From contig NZ_JACJKS010000001.1 of NCBI RefSeq assembly GCF_016901695.1, forward strand, positions 62,001 through 126,000: a stretch of 64,000 nucleotides of DNA, read 5' to 3'. Positions 1-9,204 of the stretch are shown piece after piece. The stretch comes from Mordavella massiliensis (GTDB taxonomy: Bacteria; Bacillota; Clostridia; Lachnospirales; Lachnospiraceae). The notes beneath the pieces were generated by a model. The model saw nothing but the letters and a program-made list of their open reading frames with translations, had not been told where the DNA came from and ran no database searches. A program made the position numbers and the translations under genes. Numbering within the stretch: the first letter of the stretch is position 1; each line of letters starts with the position of its first letter.

Positions 1-996
1 ATAGGGCACTGCCTGGTTGTTGGAGAGAAATTCCAGGGCGTCCTTCAGATCCGAGATCCCGTACGCTGTCACAGGTCCTGCCTCGCCGCCTTCAAAGAAA
101 CGCTCCTGGTCGATCAGACCCACGATCTCCCCCTCTGTATTGGCAAGCACGCCTGTCCCCGCGCTGCTCCCGCCGATATCCGTGCAGAGCAGGCTGTAAT
201 CCCCGTCGGCCCGGTCCACGCTCTCCCTGTTTGACGAGATAATGCCAAACCCAAGGCCGCCGTAATACCCGAAGGGGCTGCCGGCAGCAATGACCATCTC
301 TCCTTTGGACATCCCTCCGGAGCTGCCAAGGGCGGCCGTCTGTATCTGTCCCCAGGCCGTGTCAGGCAGCGCGTTCTTTGCGATGGCATAGACGGCAATG
401 CCAAGATTCGTATCCTGCCGCTTCACCGTGATATTATAGCTCTTCCCGTCTGCCAGCCTGGCCTGCAGCGCGCCTTCTTCCGGCACGGATATGCTCCGGC
501 CCGCGACAAGAAGCTCTGCCCCGTTATCCTCGAAAATAACGCCGGCCACGCTGTCCTCATCCAGAAATCCCCCTTCTGTATCTTCCAGTTGCGGAACCTG
601 GACGGATATCTCCACCATGCTCCTGTTCAATGTGTTCGCCACATCCACAAGAGCGCGGTTCATCTCCCTGTAATCATCCACGGTCAGGACAGGGGACGGC
701 TCCTGAGGCTCTTCCTCCTCGTTCTGCGCCGTCTCCTCCTCTTCCTCCTCCGGGATGGTGATCTTCTCCGGACTGCCGGAGAACTGCTCCTCCGCCCACG
801 GTTTGAGCGCGCAGAACCCCAGGCTGGCCGCCAGTCCAAACAAAAGGCCCAGCCCCGCACACCTAAGGACCGCCGCGCGGACCTTTCTGTACCCGCCGTT
901 CTCGTCCTTAATGGTCTCCTGGATAAAGGAAAACTCTTCCTCACCTACATCCTGGTTTTCCTCTTTTTTCTTCTCCGGATCCTCGCGATACTCCAT
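1..996 (-). CDS. HtrA-like (S1C) membrane protein, probable pseudoprotease, partial
   Basis: The gene runs off the left edge, leaving 332 codons of the N-terminal part. It has an acidic cytoplasmic N-terminus, one membrane segment at about residues 40-62, an acidic linker, then a trypsin-like domain recognisable from the GSPFGYYGG stretch (239-247), GIISSNR (251-257) and a GGSSAG serine loop (275-280) followed by EIVGLID. The HtrA catalytic His position (normally NNHV) reads AGR at 165-167 and the Asp position (DTDLAV) reads DTNLGI with Asn197. Only a serine remains, so proteolysis is doubtful. Start ATG at 996 has GGAG 10 nt upstream. It is divergent from mutS2. No PDZ domain is visible before the edge. 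The fold assignment is by motif recall. Confidence 0.72.
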   Translation of the reverse strand, partial: MEYREDPEKKKEENQDVGEEEFSFIQETIKDENGGYRKVRAAVLRCAGLGLLFGLAASLGFCALKPWAEEQFSGSPEKITIPEEEEEETAQNEEEEPQEPSPVLTVDDYREMNRALVDVANTLNRSMVEISVQVPQLEDTEGGFLDEDSVAGVIFEDNGAELLVAGRSISVPEEGALQARLADGKSYNITVKRQDTNLGIAVYAIAKNALPDTAWGQIQTAALGSSGGMSKGEMVIAAGSPFGYYGGLGFGIISSNRESVDRADGDYSLLCTDIGGSSAGTGVLANTEGEIVGLIDQERFFEGGEAGPVTAYGISDLKDALEFLSNNQAVPY

Positions 997-1028
997 GCCG
1001 CATCTTCTCCTTGTGCAATCCTTTTTTC

Positions 1029-1057
1029 AGTATACAATATCCCCCCTCAATGTTCAA
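1029..1057 (-). promoter_or_regulatory. Sigma-A promoter of the HtrA-like gene
   Basis: Read on the minus strand: TTGAAC (1052-1057), a 17-nt spacer, TATACT (1029-1034), about 33 nt upstream of the start codon. Confidence 0.65.
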
Positions 1058-1089
1058 TAATTATCCTTTCCTTTAAATTGCGTATGCGG

Positions 1090-1095
1090 TATAAT
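1090..1095 (+). promoter_or_regulatory. -10 element of mutS2
   Basis: A perfect TATAAT lies 45 nt upstream of the mutS2 ATG. No good -35 sits 17 nt further up (TTTCCT), so the call rests on the -10 alone. Confidence 0.45.
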
Positions 1096-1140
1096 AATTG
1101 CACAAATGATTGCACAAAGCAGAAAAAACAGGTGAACAAA

Positions 1141-3519
1141 ATGAATCATAAAACACTGACAAAACTGGAATTTGACAAGATCGTGGAACTGCTCACCGCC
1201 CAGGCCACCTGCCCGGGCGGCGTGCGCGCCTGCCGGTCTTTAAAACCATTTACCGATATACAGAAGATCGAGACTGCCCAGGAGCAGACCGAAGCGGCTT
1301 TTTCAAGGATCGTAAAAAAAGGCCGCCTTTCCTTTTCCGGCTGCGATCCCGTCAGCGACTCCCTGAAAAGGCTGGAGATCGGGGGCGTCCTGGGCGCCGG
1401 GGAGCTCCTGCGGATCTGCAAGGTCCTGAAGGCCGCAGGCCGGGCAAAAGCCTACGGCCGCCACGAGACGGCAGAAGAGCTGGCCGACTGCCTGGACGTC
1501 TATTTTGACGCCCTTGAACCCCTCACAAACCTGTCCTCCGAGATCGAGCGCTGCATCATCAGCGAGGAGGAGATCAGCGACGAAGCAAGCCCGGGGCTGA
1601 AGCACATCCGGCGGCAGATCAGCATGGCCAACGACCGCATCCACGCCACCCTCACCTCCCTTGTGAACGGGTCGCTCCGCAATTACCTGCAGGACGCCCT
1701 CATCACCATGCGGGGGGACCGCTACTGCATCCCCGTGAAGGCGGAGTACCGCAGCCAGGTGCCCGGCATGATCCACGACCAGTCCTCCACCGGATCCACC
1801 CTCTTCATCGAGCCCATGGCCGTCGTCAAACTGAACAACGACCTGAAGGAGCTCTACGGCAGGGAGCAGGAGGAGATCCAGGTCATCCTTGCGGACCTGA
1901 GCAACGAGGCCGCCGGCTTTACCGGGGCGATCCGGGCGGACTACAAAGCCATGACCGAGCTGGACTTCATCTTCGCCCGCGGGGCGCTGGCCCTCTCCAT
2001 GAACGCCAGCCGCCCGCTGTTTAACCAGGACAGGCGGATCCGGATCCGCCAGGGCCGCCATCCCCTGCTGGACCCGAAAAAGGTGGTCCCCATCTCCCTC
2101 ACGCTGGGGGAGGACTTCGACCTCCTCATCGTCACCGGCCCCAACACCGGCGGCAAGACCGTCTCCCTGAAGACGGTGGGCCTCTTCACCCTCATGGGGC
2201 AGGCAGGCCTCCACATCCCGGCCCTGGACCGCTCCGAGCTGGGTGTGTTCTCCAACGTATTCGCAGACATCGGGGACGAGCAGAGCATTGAGCAGAGCCT
2301 CAGCACCTTCTCCTCCCACATGACAAACATCGTGTCCTTTTTAAAGCATATCACGCCGGACAGCCTGGTCCTCTTCGATGAGCTCGGCGCCGGCACGGAT
2401 CCCACGGAGGGGGCCGCCCTCGCCATCGCCATCCTGGAGCACCTCCACCGGCAGGGCGTCCGCACCATGGCCACCACCCACTACAGCGAGCTGAAGGTCT
2501 TCGCCCTCACGTCCGAAGGCGTGGAGAACGCGTCCTGCGAGTTCGATGTGGAGACGCTGCGCCCCACCTACCGGCTGCTCATCGGCATCCCGGGAAAGAG
2601 CAACGCCTTCGCCATCTCCAGCAAGCTGGGCCTTCCGGACTACATCATCGACGAGGCGAAGAAGCAGCTCTCCGACCAGCAGGAATCCTTTGAGGACCTC
2701 CTCACGGACCTGGAGCAGAGCCGCCGCACCATCGACCGGGAGAAGGAGGAGATCAGCGCCTACCGCCGGGAACTTGAAAAGCTGAAAAGCGAGACCCGGA
2801 CCCGCCAGGAGAAGCTGGACGCCCAGCGGGAGCGCATCCTGGACGAGGCCAACGAGAAGGCCCGGGCCATCCTGGAGGAAGCCAAGGAGATGGCGGACGA
2901 GACCATGAAGAACTTCCGGAAGTTCGGAAAGGAGAACATCTCCGCCTCCGAGATGGAAAAGGAGCGGGAGCGCCTGCGCAAAAAGATCGCGTCCACCGGC
3001 TCCGGCAAAAAGCTGGAGGCGCCAAAGCCGCACCGGCAGCACAAGCCCGGCGACTTCAAACTGGGCGAGTCGGTCCGCGTCCTGAGCCTGAACCTGAACG
3101 GCATCGTCACATCCCTCCCCGACGCGAAGGGAAACGTAAACGTACAGATGGGCATCCTGAACTCCCAGGTCCACATCTCGGATCTGGAGATCATTCCCGA
3201 CGAGCCGTCCTACAGCGCGGCGAAAAACATGCGCCGGACTTCCCAGGGAAAGATGAAGATGGGAAAAGCCATGTCCGTGAGCCCGGAGATCAACCTGCTG
3301 GGAAAGACTGTGGACGAGGCCATAGCCGAGCTGGACAAATACCTGGACGACGCCTACCTGGCCCACTTAAGTCCGGTGCGCATCGTACACGGCAAAGGCA
3401 CAGGCGCCCTCCGGGCAGGCATCCACAAGTACCTGCGCCGCCAGAAGCACGTAAAAGATTTCCACCTGGCCGCCTTCGGCGAGGGGGACGCCGGCGTAAC
3501 GATCGTGGAATTCAAATAG
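1141..3519 (+). CDS. mutS2: Endonuclease MutS2 (ribosome-collision/recombination ATPase with Smr domain)
   Basis: A 792-residue protein, the usual MutS2 length. It has a MutS-type clamp and core, the ABC ATPase with Walker A GPNTGGKT (333-340), Walker B in LVLFDELGAGTDPTEG, a long charged coiled coil and a C-terminal Smr nuclease domain (INLLGKTVDEA to VRIVHGKGTGALR). In Bacillus the family splits collided ribosomes, and elsewhere it suppresses homologous recombination. It does not do mismatch repair. The frame is open further upstream, but ATG 1141 has AGGTG at the right distance and starts the typical MutS2 N-terminus. The response regulator follows 19 nt later. Confidence 0.95.
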   Translation: MNHKTLTKLEFDKIVELLTAQATCPGGVRACRSLKPFTDIQKIETAQEQTEAAFSRIVKKGRLSFSGCDPVSDSLKRLEIGGVLGAGELLRICKVLKAAGRAKAYGRHETAEELADCLDVYFDALEPLTNLSSEIERCIISEEEISDEASPGLKHIRRQISMANDRIHATLTSLVNGSLRNYLQDALITMRGDRYCIPVKAEYRSQVPGMIHDQSSTGSTLFIEPMAVVKLNNDLKELYGREQEEIQVILADLSNEAAGFTGAIRADYKAMTELDFIFARGALALSMNASRPLFNQDRRIRIRQGRHPLLDPKKVVPISLTLGEDFDLLIVTGPNTGGKTVSLKTVGLFTLMGQAGLHIPALDRSELGVFSNVFADIGDEQSIEQSLSTFSSHMTNIVSFLKHITPDSLVLFDELGAGTDPTEGAALAIAILEHLHRQGVRTMATTHYSELKVFALTSEGVENASCEFDVETLRPTYRLLIGIPGKSNAFAISSKLGLPDYIIDEAKKQLSDQQESFEDLLTDLEQSRRTIDREKEEISAYRRELEKLKSETRTRQEKLDAQRERILDEANEKARAILEEAKEMADETMKNFRKFGKENISASEMEKERERLRKKIASTGSGKKLEAPKPHRQHKPGDFKLGESVRVLSLNLNGIVTSLPDAKGNVNVQMGILNSQVHISDLEIIPDEPSYSAAKNMRRTSQGKMKMGKAMSVSPEINLLGKTVDEAIAELDKYLDDAYLAHLSPVRIVHGKGTGALRAGIHKYLRRQKHVKDFHLAAFGEGDAGVTIVEFK

Positions 3520-3538
3520 AAAGTTAAGGGAGGATCTT

Positions 3539-4240
3539 ATGGTAAACAAGCAGAAAATACTGATCGTAGATGATGATGAGAACATCGCGGAGCTCATCTC
3601 CCTGTATCTGGCAAAAGAATGTTTTGACACAATGATCGTGCACGACGGGGAGGAGGCGCTGAGAGCTTTTGACCTGTATCACCCGAACCTCGTCCTCCTG
3701 GACCTGATGCTTCCCGGCATCGACGGGTACCAGGTGTGCCGGGAGATCCGCAGCCGTTCCCAGACGCCGATCATCATGCTCTCCGCCAAGGGCGAGGTGT
3801 TCGACAAAGTGCTCGGGCTGGAACTGGGGGCGGACGATTACATCATGAAGCCCTTCGACTCCAAGGAGATGGTCGCCCGGGTGCGCGCCGTCCTGCGGCG
3901 CTACCAGCCTGCGAGGCAGGAGCAGGCAAAAGAGGAAAAAGGAAAATGCGTGGAGTATCCGGGTCTTGTCATCAACCTGACAAACTACTCCGTGCTCCTG
4001 GACGGCAAAAATGTAGACATGCCGCCCAAGGAACTGGAACTTCTCTACTTTCTCGCCGCCTCCCCGAACCAGGTCTTTACAAGGGAGCAGCTCCTGGACC
4101 AGATCTGGGGATACGAGTACATCGGGGACACACGCACCGTGGACGTGCACATCAAGCGTCTCCGGGAAAAGATCAAGGACCATCCCTCCTGGGCGCTTTC
4201 GACCGTGTGGGGGATCGGCTACAAATTTGAGGTAAGGTAA
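3539..4240 (+). CDS. OmpR/PhoB-family response regulator
   Basis: 233 residues. The receiver domain has the acidic pocket DDDE (11-14), phospho-acceptor Asp55 in LLDLMLPG and a conserved Lys in MKPFDSKE. The C-terminal winged-helix domain (about 130-233) has the typical ELLYFLAASPNQVFTREQLLDQIWG and RTVDVHIKRLR segments. GGGAGG lies 6 nt upstream of ATG 3539. The stop overlaps the kinase start by one base (TAATG), so the two are translationally coupled and form one two-component system. The target genes are not shown by the sequence. Confidence 0.93.
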   Translation: MVNKQKILIVDDDENIAELISLYLAKECFDTMIVHDGEEALRAFDLYHPNLVLLDLMLPGIDGYQVCREIRSRSQTPIIMLSAKGEVFDKVLGLELGADDYIMKPFDSKEMVARVRAVLRRYQPARQEQAKEEKGKCVEYPGLVINLTNYSVLLDGKNVDMPPKELELLYFLAASPNQVFTREQLLDQIWGYEYIGDTRTVDVHIKRLREKIKDHPSWALSTVWGIGYKFEVR

Positions 4241-5694
4241 TGGCATTCCGGCGCGGTAAAACAAAAAAAGACAGCCTGCCCCTGAACAGCACGCTGTATC
4301 TGAAATTCATAGTCGTCTATATCATCCTCGGTTTCCTGGCTCTCTTTGTGTCCGCCACACTGGCCTCGGGCCTCACCTACAGCAGCCTGAAGTCCTCGGA
4401 GGCGGACCGGCTCTACGCGCAGGCCACTGCCATGGCCAACGACTATCTGCCCGGCTACTTCAGCGAGGCGGTGTCCGGCGCGGAGGTGACCATGCAACTG
4501 CGCGGGCTCTCCTCCTACATGGGGGCCGCCGTCTGGCTGGTGGACCAGGAGGGAACTATGCTCTTCAGCGCCCGCCGGGACGGCTATCCGGCCGCTCCGG
4601 GCCAGGTGCCCGGCTTCAACCCCGCCGAGAGCGGGAGCGCCACCTACCAGGAGGGGGACTATCACGGCTGCTTCGCCGAGGACGTCATCACTGTCAGCGC
4701 CCCTGTCGTACAGGGGTTTTCCACAAAGGGGTATCTGCTCATCCACAAGTCCGTCTCGGACCTGACAGACTTCCGGGATATGCTGATGCGCTCCGTCTAC
4801 GCCACAGTGATCCTCATCTACCTTCTCTCCTTCCTGGTGCTGCTGGCCTTCCAGTTCCTCGTCTACAGGCCCCTGCGCCGGATCACGGAGGCAGCCACCC
4901 AGTATGCCTCCGGCAACCTGGACTATGAGATCCCCGTCACCACCCAGGACGAGATGGGATACCTGTCCGCCTCCCTCAACTACATGTCCGCACAGTTGCG
5001 GGATATGGAGGATTACCAGAAGAAATTCGTGGCGAACGTATCCCACGATTTCCGCTCGCCCCTCACATCCATCAAGGGATATGTGGAGGCCATGGCGGAC
5101 GGCACGATCCCGCCGGAAATGCAGCAGAAATACCTGAACATCATCCTCTTTGAGACCGAGCGTCTGACCGACCTGACCCAGGATCTGCTGACCCTGAACG
5201 AGTTCGACCGCAGGGACCTGATGCTGGACAAGGAGGTCTTCGACATCCACGAAGTCATCAAGAACACGGCCGCCTCCTTTGAGGGGATCTGTACAAAGCG
5301 GCGGATCTCCATCGAGCTTCTCCTGGCTGCCCGCCATCTCAACGTGTACGCGGACCGGAAGAAGATCCAGCAGGTACTCTACAACCTCATCGACAACGCC
5401 GTCAAGTTCAGCGACGCGGATTCCAGCATCACCATCGAGACGACGGACCGGGGCGACAAGGTCTATATCTCCGTCAAGGACTACGGCATCGGCATCCCCA
5501 GGGAATCGCTGAACAAGATCTGGGAGCGCTTCTACAAGACAGACACCTCCCGCGGGAAAGACAAACGCGGCACCGGCCTTGGACTGTCCATCGTAAAGGA
5601 AGCGATCCAGGCGCACGGTGAGAACATCAACGTCATCAGTACGGAAGGTGTCGGATCTGAATTTATCTTCTCCCTGCCGAAGCGGGGAAATTAA
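4240..5694 (+). CDS. Membrane sensor histidine kinase
   Basis: 484 residues. Membrane segments lie at about 22-45 and 186-209 and flank an extracytoplasmic sensor of roughly 140 residues. A HAMP domain follows (PLRRITEAATQYASGNLDYE), then the HisKA H-box with His269 in SHDFRSPLTS, and an ATPase domain with the N box (LIDNAVKF), G1 (DYGIGIP), F (ERFYKTDTSR) and G2 (GTGLGLSIV). All catalytic boxes are present. It phosphorylates the response regulator encoded just upstream. The next gene, on the opposite strand, is a sugar-binding lipoprotein that could feed ligand information to the sensor, but no sequence feature proves that. Confidence 0.93.
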   Translation: MAFRRGKTKKDSLPLNSTLYLKFIVVYIILGFLALFVSATLASGLTYSSLKSSEADRLYAQATAMANDYLPGYFSEAVSGAEVTMQLRGLSSYMGAAVWLVDQEGTMLFSARRDGYPAAPGQVPGFNPAESGSATYQEGDYHGCFAEDVITVSAPVVQGFSTKGYLLIHKSVSDLTDFRDMLMRSVYATVILIYLLSFLVLLAFQFLVYRPLRRITEAATQYASGNLDYEIPVTTQDEMGYLSASLNYMSAQLRDMEDYQKKFVANVSHDFRSPLTSIKGYVEAMADGTIPPEMQQKYLNIILFETERLTDLTQDLLTLNEFDRRDLMLDKEVFDIHEVIKNTAASFEGICTKRRISIELLLAARHLNVYADRKKIQQVLYNLIDNAVKFSDADSSITIETTDRGDKVYISVKDYGIGIPRESLNKIWERFYKTDTSRGKDKRGTGLGLSIVKEAIQAHGENINVISTEGVGSEFIFSLPKRGN

Positions 5695-5704
5695 AACATG
5701 TCTT

Positions 5705-6910
5705 CTAATAGAACATCGCGGCCACAGACGGGTCTTCCATGTTGTCTGCATCGATCCAGGTGTAGCCTGAGCTGATCTGCGCCTCGTTGCCGAGCGCCAG
5801 CACGGACCGGGAGCAGGCCACGACCGTGGCGTACCCCATCCCGTACGGATTCTGGGCGATCAGACCGTCCACAAGACCCTCCTCCAGGGCTTCCTTCTCC
5901 TCGCCCGTCGCGTCAAAGCCGACGATGCGCATCTCCTCCTTCTCCAGCCGGCTGCTGTTGTCCACTGCGCTCATGACCGCATCGCCGCTTGTCCCGTAGA
6001 TGGCCGCGGCGTCCGGATTCTTTGCGAAAATGTAGTCCATGATCTCCTCGTCCGAGATATCCTCCGCTGTAAGCTGGCTCTCCTCATCCGTGACAGGCGC
6101 CGGGGTCTCACCCTCTTTCGCGTAGGTGCCGGCATTGATCTCATCCGCAGCCGTCTGCTTCAGCTCGTCCAGCTCGTCCAGATAGTAGATGTTCCCCACC
6201 GTCACCTGGGGATGCTCCGCCTCCATCTTCTGCACGAATCCGTCCACTCTCTCCTGCGTTGTCAGGGAGCGGGAATCGTGGGCGAAGATCATGACCTCCC
6301 CCTCGTCCTGCATGGCCTGGGCCAGCCGGTCCGCCGCCTCGCCGGCAGCCGCGTCGTTGTCCGTGCTGATCTTCGCCATGATATTCTGGTAATCGCTCAG
6401 GGAGTCGTACGTCACAACAGAGATGCCGTTCTCCGCCGCCAGATCGAACTGCACGTCGCAGGACTGGGAATCTATGATGGAGATCCCCACCGCCTGCGGA
6501 TACCTGGCCAGCTCCTCGTCCAGAATGTTCACCTGCTCATCCACGTCGCCTTCTTCGGAGGGGCCGCTGTACACCATGCGCACCCGATCATTCCCCTTAT
6601 ATCTGAGCGTGTCGTTGATATCCGAGACAGCCTGCTTTGCGCCTTCCTGCACCTGGTCCCAGAACTCCCCGCCGGACGCCTTCCCTATGATGGAGATGTA
6701 AGTCCCGGCTTCCAGGGGAAGGCCTTCCACATTCCCGTACGCGGAGGGCTCCAGCGCATCCAGGCGCACCGCCTGGACATCCACCTTCTCCTCCTTCTGC
6801 GCGCCGGTCCCCTGGGCTTCCTGCCCGCTTCCTTCTCCAGCCTGTCCACAGCCTGCCAGCAAAAGAGCCGCGCCCGCCGCGAGCGCAGCTACTCTCTTTA
6901 TCTCTCTCAT
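5705..6910 (-). CDS. Sugar-type periplasmic binding lipoprotein (Peripla_BP_4 class), orphan
   Basis: 401 residues. A lipoprotein signal ends in LLLAGC, so the mature protein is anchored at Cys outside the membrane. The rest fits the ribose/galactose-binding (LacI-like) fold: the YISIIGKASGGEFWDQVQEGAKQA opening, a D-D/N-rich hinge and a late GFDATGEEKEAL segment. ATG 6910 is chosen because GGAG lies 8 nt upstream; an in-frame GTG at 6919 has no spaced ribosome site. No permease or ATPase is adjacent. It converges on the two-component system, with 10 bp between the stop codons, suggesting a sensing rather than a transport role. Confidence 0.85.
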   Translation of the reverse strand: MREIKRVAALAAGAALLLAGCGQAGEGSGQEAQGTGAQKEEKVDVQAVRLDALEPSAYGNVEGLPLEAGTYISIIGKASGGEFWDQVQEGAKQAVSDINDTLRYKGNDRVRMVYSGPSEEGDVDEQVNILDEELARYPQAVGISIIDSQSCDVQFDLAAENGISVVTYDSLSDYQNIMAKISTDNDAAAGEAADRLAQAMQDEGEVMIFAHDSRSLTTQERVDGFVQKMEAEHPQVTVGNIYYLDELDELKQTAADEINAGTYAKEGETPAPVTDEESQLTAEDISDEEIMDYIFAKNPDAAAIYGTSGDAVMSAVDNSSRLEKEEMRIVGFDATGEEKEALEEGLVDGLIAQNPYGMGYATVVACSRSVLALGNEAQISSGYTWIDADNMEDPSVAAMFY

Positions 6911-7049
6911 TTTCTCCACTCCAAATCACTGAATTTCTGACTACAAACACTATACACCAAAAGTTTGAAAAAGTGTTGAAAAAAATCTTAAATTTAAAAT
7001 TGAAAATGATCCTCAACCTCTTGTGCTTAATTTAGAACAACTTCAGGGC

Positions 7050-7078
7050 TTGTATATTTGAGACATTTGTATTATGAT
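7050..7078 (+). promoter_or_regulatory. Promoter of the ferredoxin gene
   Basis: TTGTAT (7050-7055), 17 nt, TATGAT (7073-7078), 41 nt upstream of the ATG. A small inverted repeat TTGAC-AAAG-GTCAA (7091-7104) sits between promoter and ribosome site. Confidence 0.6.
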
Positions 7079-7118
7079 ATGAATAAATAATTGACAAAGG
7101 TCAAAGGAGGAAGATATC

Positions 7119-7289
7119 ATGGCACATGTAATCAGTGACGAGTGTGTAAGCTGCGGTGCTTGCGAGGCTGAATGTCCGGTAGGCGCTATCTCTCAGGGAG
7201 CAGATCACTATGAGATCGATCCGGATGCCTGCGTAGACTGCGGAGCATGCGCTGCTCAGTGTCCTACAGGAGCTATCTCCCAGGGTTAA
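7119..7289 (+). CDS. Clostridial 2[4Fe-4S] ferredoxin
   Basis: 56 residues, the usual size of clostridial ferredoxin. Two symmetric CxxCxxCxxxCP clusters bind the iron-sulfur centres: cysteines 9, 12, 15, 19 and 38, 41, 44, 48. It is a soluble low-potential electron carrier, typically serving pyruvate:ferredoxin oxidoreductase, hydrogenase and Rnf. AAAGGAGG lies 8 nt upstream of the ATG. It has its own promoter and terminator, so it is a single-gene unit with signals suggesting high expression. Confidence 0.97.
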   Translation: MAHVISDECVSCGACEAECPVGAISQGADHYEIDPDACVDCGACAAQCPTGAISQG

Positions 7290-7331
7290 TTCCGGAGTAT
7301 TTCCATAGAAGGCATACGAACATAGCAAAAG

Positions 7332-7371
7332 ACAGGCCGTCTGCAGATTGTTGCGGGCGGTCTGTTTTTTT
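7332..7371 (+). terminator. Rho-independent terminator of the ferredoxin gene
   Basis: A 13-bp stem (7332-7344 with 7353-7365, three G-U pairs), an 8-nt loop and a run of seven T. Confidence 0.8.
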
Positions 7372-7476
7372 GTCGCCCCGTGCCGCTGCGGGGCTGAAAT
7401 TTGCGCACGCCTGCGACTGCTTCCGACAGTCTTGTCCGCCCGTCCATGCTATACTCTGAAAAAAGGGGGTATGGAT

Positions 7477-7836
7477 ATGGGAAATGCACTGAACACACTG
7501 AGCAGCGCGACAAAAGAGGATACAAAGCTGTACAACTGCATCCGGGAGCTGTACGAGCAGGGCGTCCCGTTCGATGAGCTCAAAGCGCTCATTCCCGATA
7601 TGAAGCGCACCCGGGAGCAGTTGCGCATCAAGCGCATGCTGGAGAACAACAACGAGGTGCTGACTGCCATGATCGCAAAAGAAATGTCCTTCCTTCTGGA
7701 CGCGCGGGAGCGGCAGGAGGAAGAACAATTTAAAAAGCTGGACCAGCTCATCCGGCAGCAGCAGTCCTTTCGAAGAGAGACTGCGCAGCAGCCGGGAGCG
7801 GCCCAGCGTCTGAAACGCCTGTTCCTGCCGGGATGA
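7477..7836 (+). CDS. Small helical protein of unknown function
   Basis: 119 residues, not recognised. It is predicted almost wholly helical, with a Gln/Glu/Arg-rich coiled-coil stretch (EMSFLLDARERQEEEQFKKL, then LIRQQQ) and a basic C-terminus. The N-terminal half (LYNCIRELYEQGVPFDELKAL, with a following basic helix) could be a small helix-turn-helix or adaptor fold. ATG 7477 is preferred because GGGGG lies 7 nt upstream; the in-frame ATG at 7471 is too close to it. It converges on dnaB with 14 bp between stops. No membrane segment or signal peptide is seen. Confidence 0.6.
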   Translation: MGNALNTLSSATKEDTKLYNCIRELYEQGVPFDELKALIPDMKRTREQLRIKRMLENNNEVLTAMIAKEMSFLLDARERQEEEQFKKLDQLIRQQQSFRRETAQQPGAAQRLKRLFLPG

Positions 7837-7850
7837 TATCCCGCAGACGG

Positions 7851-9200
7851 TTACTCTTTCCAGGTCAGGTTCGCAAACTTCGTGTAATCCGGCAGCCATG
7901 CCAGGTGAACGGTCCCTATGGGGCCGTTTCTCTGTTTTGCGATGATGATCTCCGCCTGGTTCGGCGTCTCCGTATCCTTGTTGTAGTAGTCGTCGCGGTA
8001 GATGAACATGACCACGTCCGCGTCCTGCTCGATGGCTCCGGACTCGCGCAGGTCCGAGAGCATGGGCCTGTGATCCGGCCTCTGCTCCACCGCACGGCTG
8101 AGCTGTGACAGGGCGATCACCGGCACATTGAGCTCCCTGGCGATCCCCTTCAGGGAACGGGAGATCTCGGAGATCTCCTGCTGCCTGGACTCGGACCGTC
8201 CGCCCACCCTGCCGCTCATGAGCTGCAGGTAGTCGATGATGATCAGGTCCAGCCCCTGCTCCAGCTTGAACTTGCGGCATTTGGAGCGCAGCTCCGAGAT
8301 GGAGATCCCGGGGGTGTCGTCTATGATCAGGCGGGACTGTCCGATGATGCCCGCGCTCTCGATGAGCTTCTCCCAGTCGTCGTCCTTCAGGTTGCCTGTC
8401 CGGAGCGCCTGGGAATCCACCTGGGATTCCAGGGAGAAGAGACGGTTTACAAGCTGTTCCCTGGACATCTCCAGGCTGAAGACCGCCACGGTCCGCTCCG
8501 CCTTGAATGCCACGTGCTGGGCAATGTTCAGCACAAAGGCCGTCTTTCCCATGGAAGGCCTGGCGGCCACCAGGATCAGGTCCGACGGCTGCAGGCCGGA
8601 GAGCTTGTAGTCCAGATCCAGGAACCCTGTCGGGATGCCCGTGACGGTCCCTTTTGTCCGGGACGCCCGCTCGATCCTCTCCAGGGCGTTCAGCACGATC
8701 TCCTTGATCGGGACATAGTCCCCCGTCGTCCGCTTCTGGGCCAGCTCAAAGATCCGCTTCTCCGCCGTCTCCATCACGGCCTCCATGGACTCGCCGCCCG
8801 CATAGCAGGCGTTCGAGATCTCCTCGTTCACCCGGATGAGCCTGCGCAGCATGGATTTCTCAAAGACGATCTGTGCGTAATACTTTACATTTGCAGATGT
8901 GGGGACCGCGGTCACCAGATCCCGGACAAACTCCAGGCTGGAGATCTCCTCCGGCACATTTTTCTCCTTCAGCCTCTCCTGCAGGGTGATCAGATCCACC
9001 GGCTTGCCTTCATTGAAGAGCTCCGTCATGGAGTCAAAGATCACTCCGTAGGACGTCTGATAAAAATCGCTGCCGCTGATGATCTCGGAAGCAGTCATGA
9101 TGGCGTCTTTGTCCATCAGCATGGCGCCGACGACCGACTGCTCCGCCTCAATGCTGTGGGGCGGTACCCGCTTGATGAGAGCTTCCTCCATATCCGGCAT
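7851..9200 (-). CDS. dnaB: Replicative DNA helicase DnaB
   Basis: 449 residues, normal length (Bacillus calls it DnaC). The N-terminal primase-interacting domain (PPHSIEAEQSVVGAML) is followed by the linker and RecA-like motor with Walker A ARPSMGKT (213-220), Walker B LIIIDYLQLM, and the H3/H4 stretch ELNVPVIALSQLSR. It unwinds DNA ahead of the fork as a ring hexamer. No intein is present. AGGAGG lies 9 nt upstream of ATG 9200. It is the last gene of gdpP-rplI-dnaB, an order conserved in Firmicutes, and starts 5 nt after the rplI stop. Confidence 0.97.
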   Translation of the reverse strand: MPDMEEALIKRVPPHSIEAEQSVVGAMLMDKDAIMTASEIISGSDFYQTSYGVIFDSMTELFNEGKPVDLITLQERLKEKNVPEEISSLEFVRDLVTAVPTSANVKYYAQIVFEKSMLRRLIRVNEEISNACYAGGESMEAVMETAEKRIFELAQKRTTGDYVPIKEIVLNALERIERASRTKGTVTGIPTGFLDLDYKLSGLQPSDLILVAARPSMGKTAFVLNIAQHVAFKAERTVAVFSLEMSREQLVNRLFSLESQVDSQALRTGNLKDDDWEKLIESAGIIGQSRLIIDDTPGISISELRSKCRKFKLEQGLDLIIIDYLQLMSGRVGGRSESRQQEISEISRSLKGIARELNVPVIALSQLSRAVEQRPDHRPMLSDLRESGAIEQDADVVMFIYRDDYYNKDTETPNQAEIIIAKQRNGPIGTVHLAWLPDYTKFANLTWKE

Positions 9201-9204
9201 GTTC

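Noticed and set aside
589-1140. Upstream extension of mutS2 to 589
   Set aside because: It overlaps the HtrA-like gene on the other strand, has no ribosome site, and MutS2 proteins begin at the Met at 1141.
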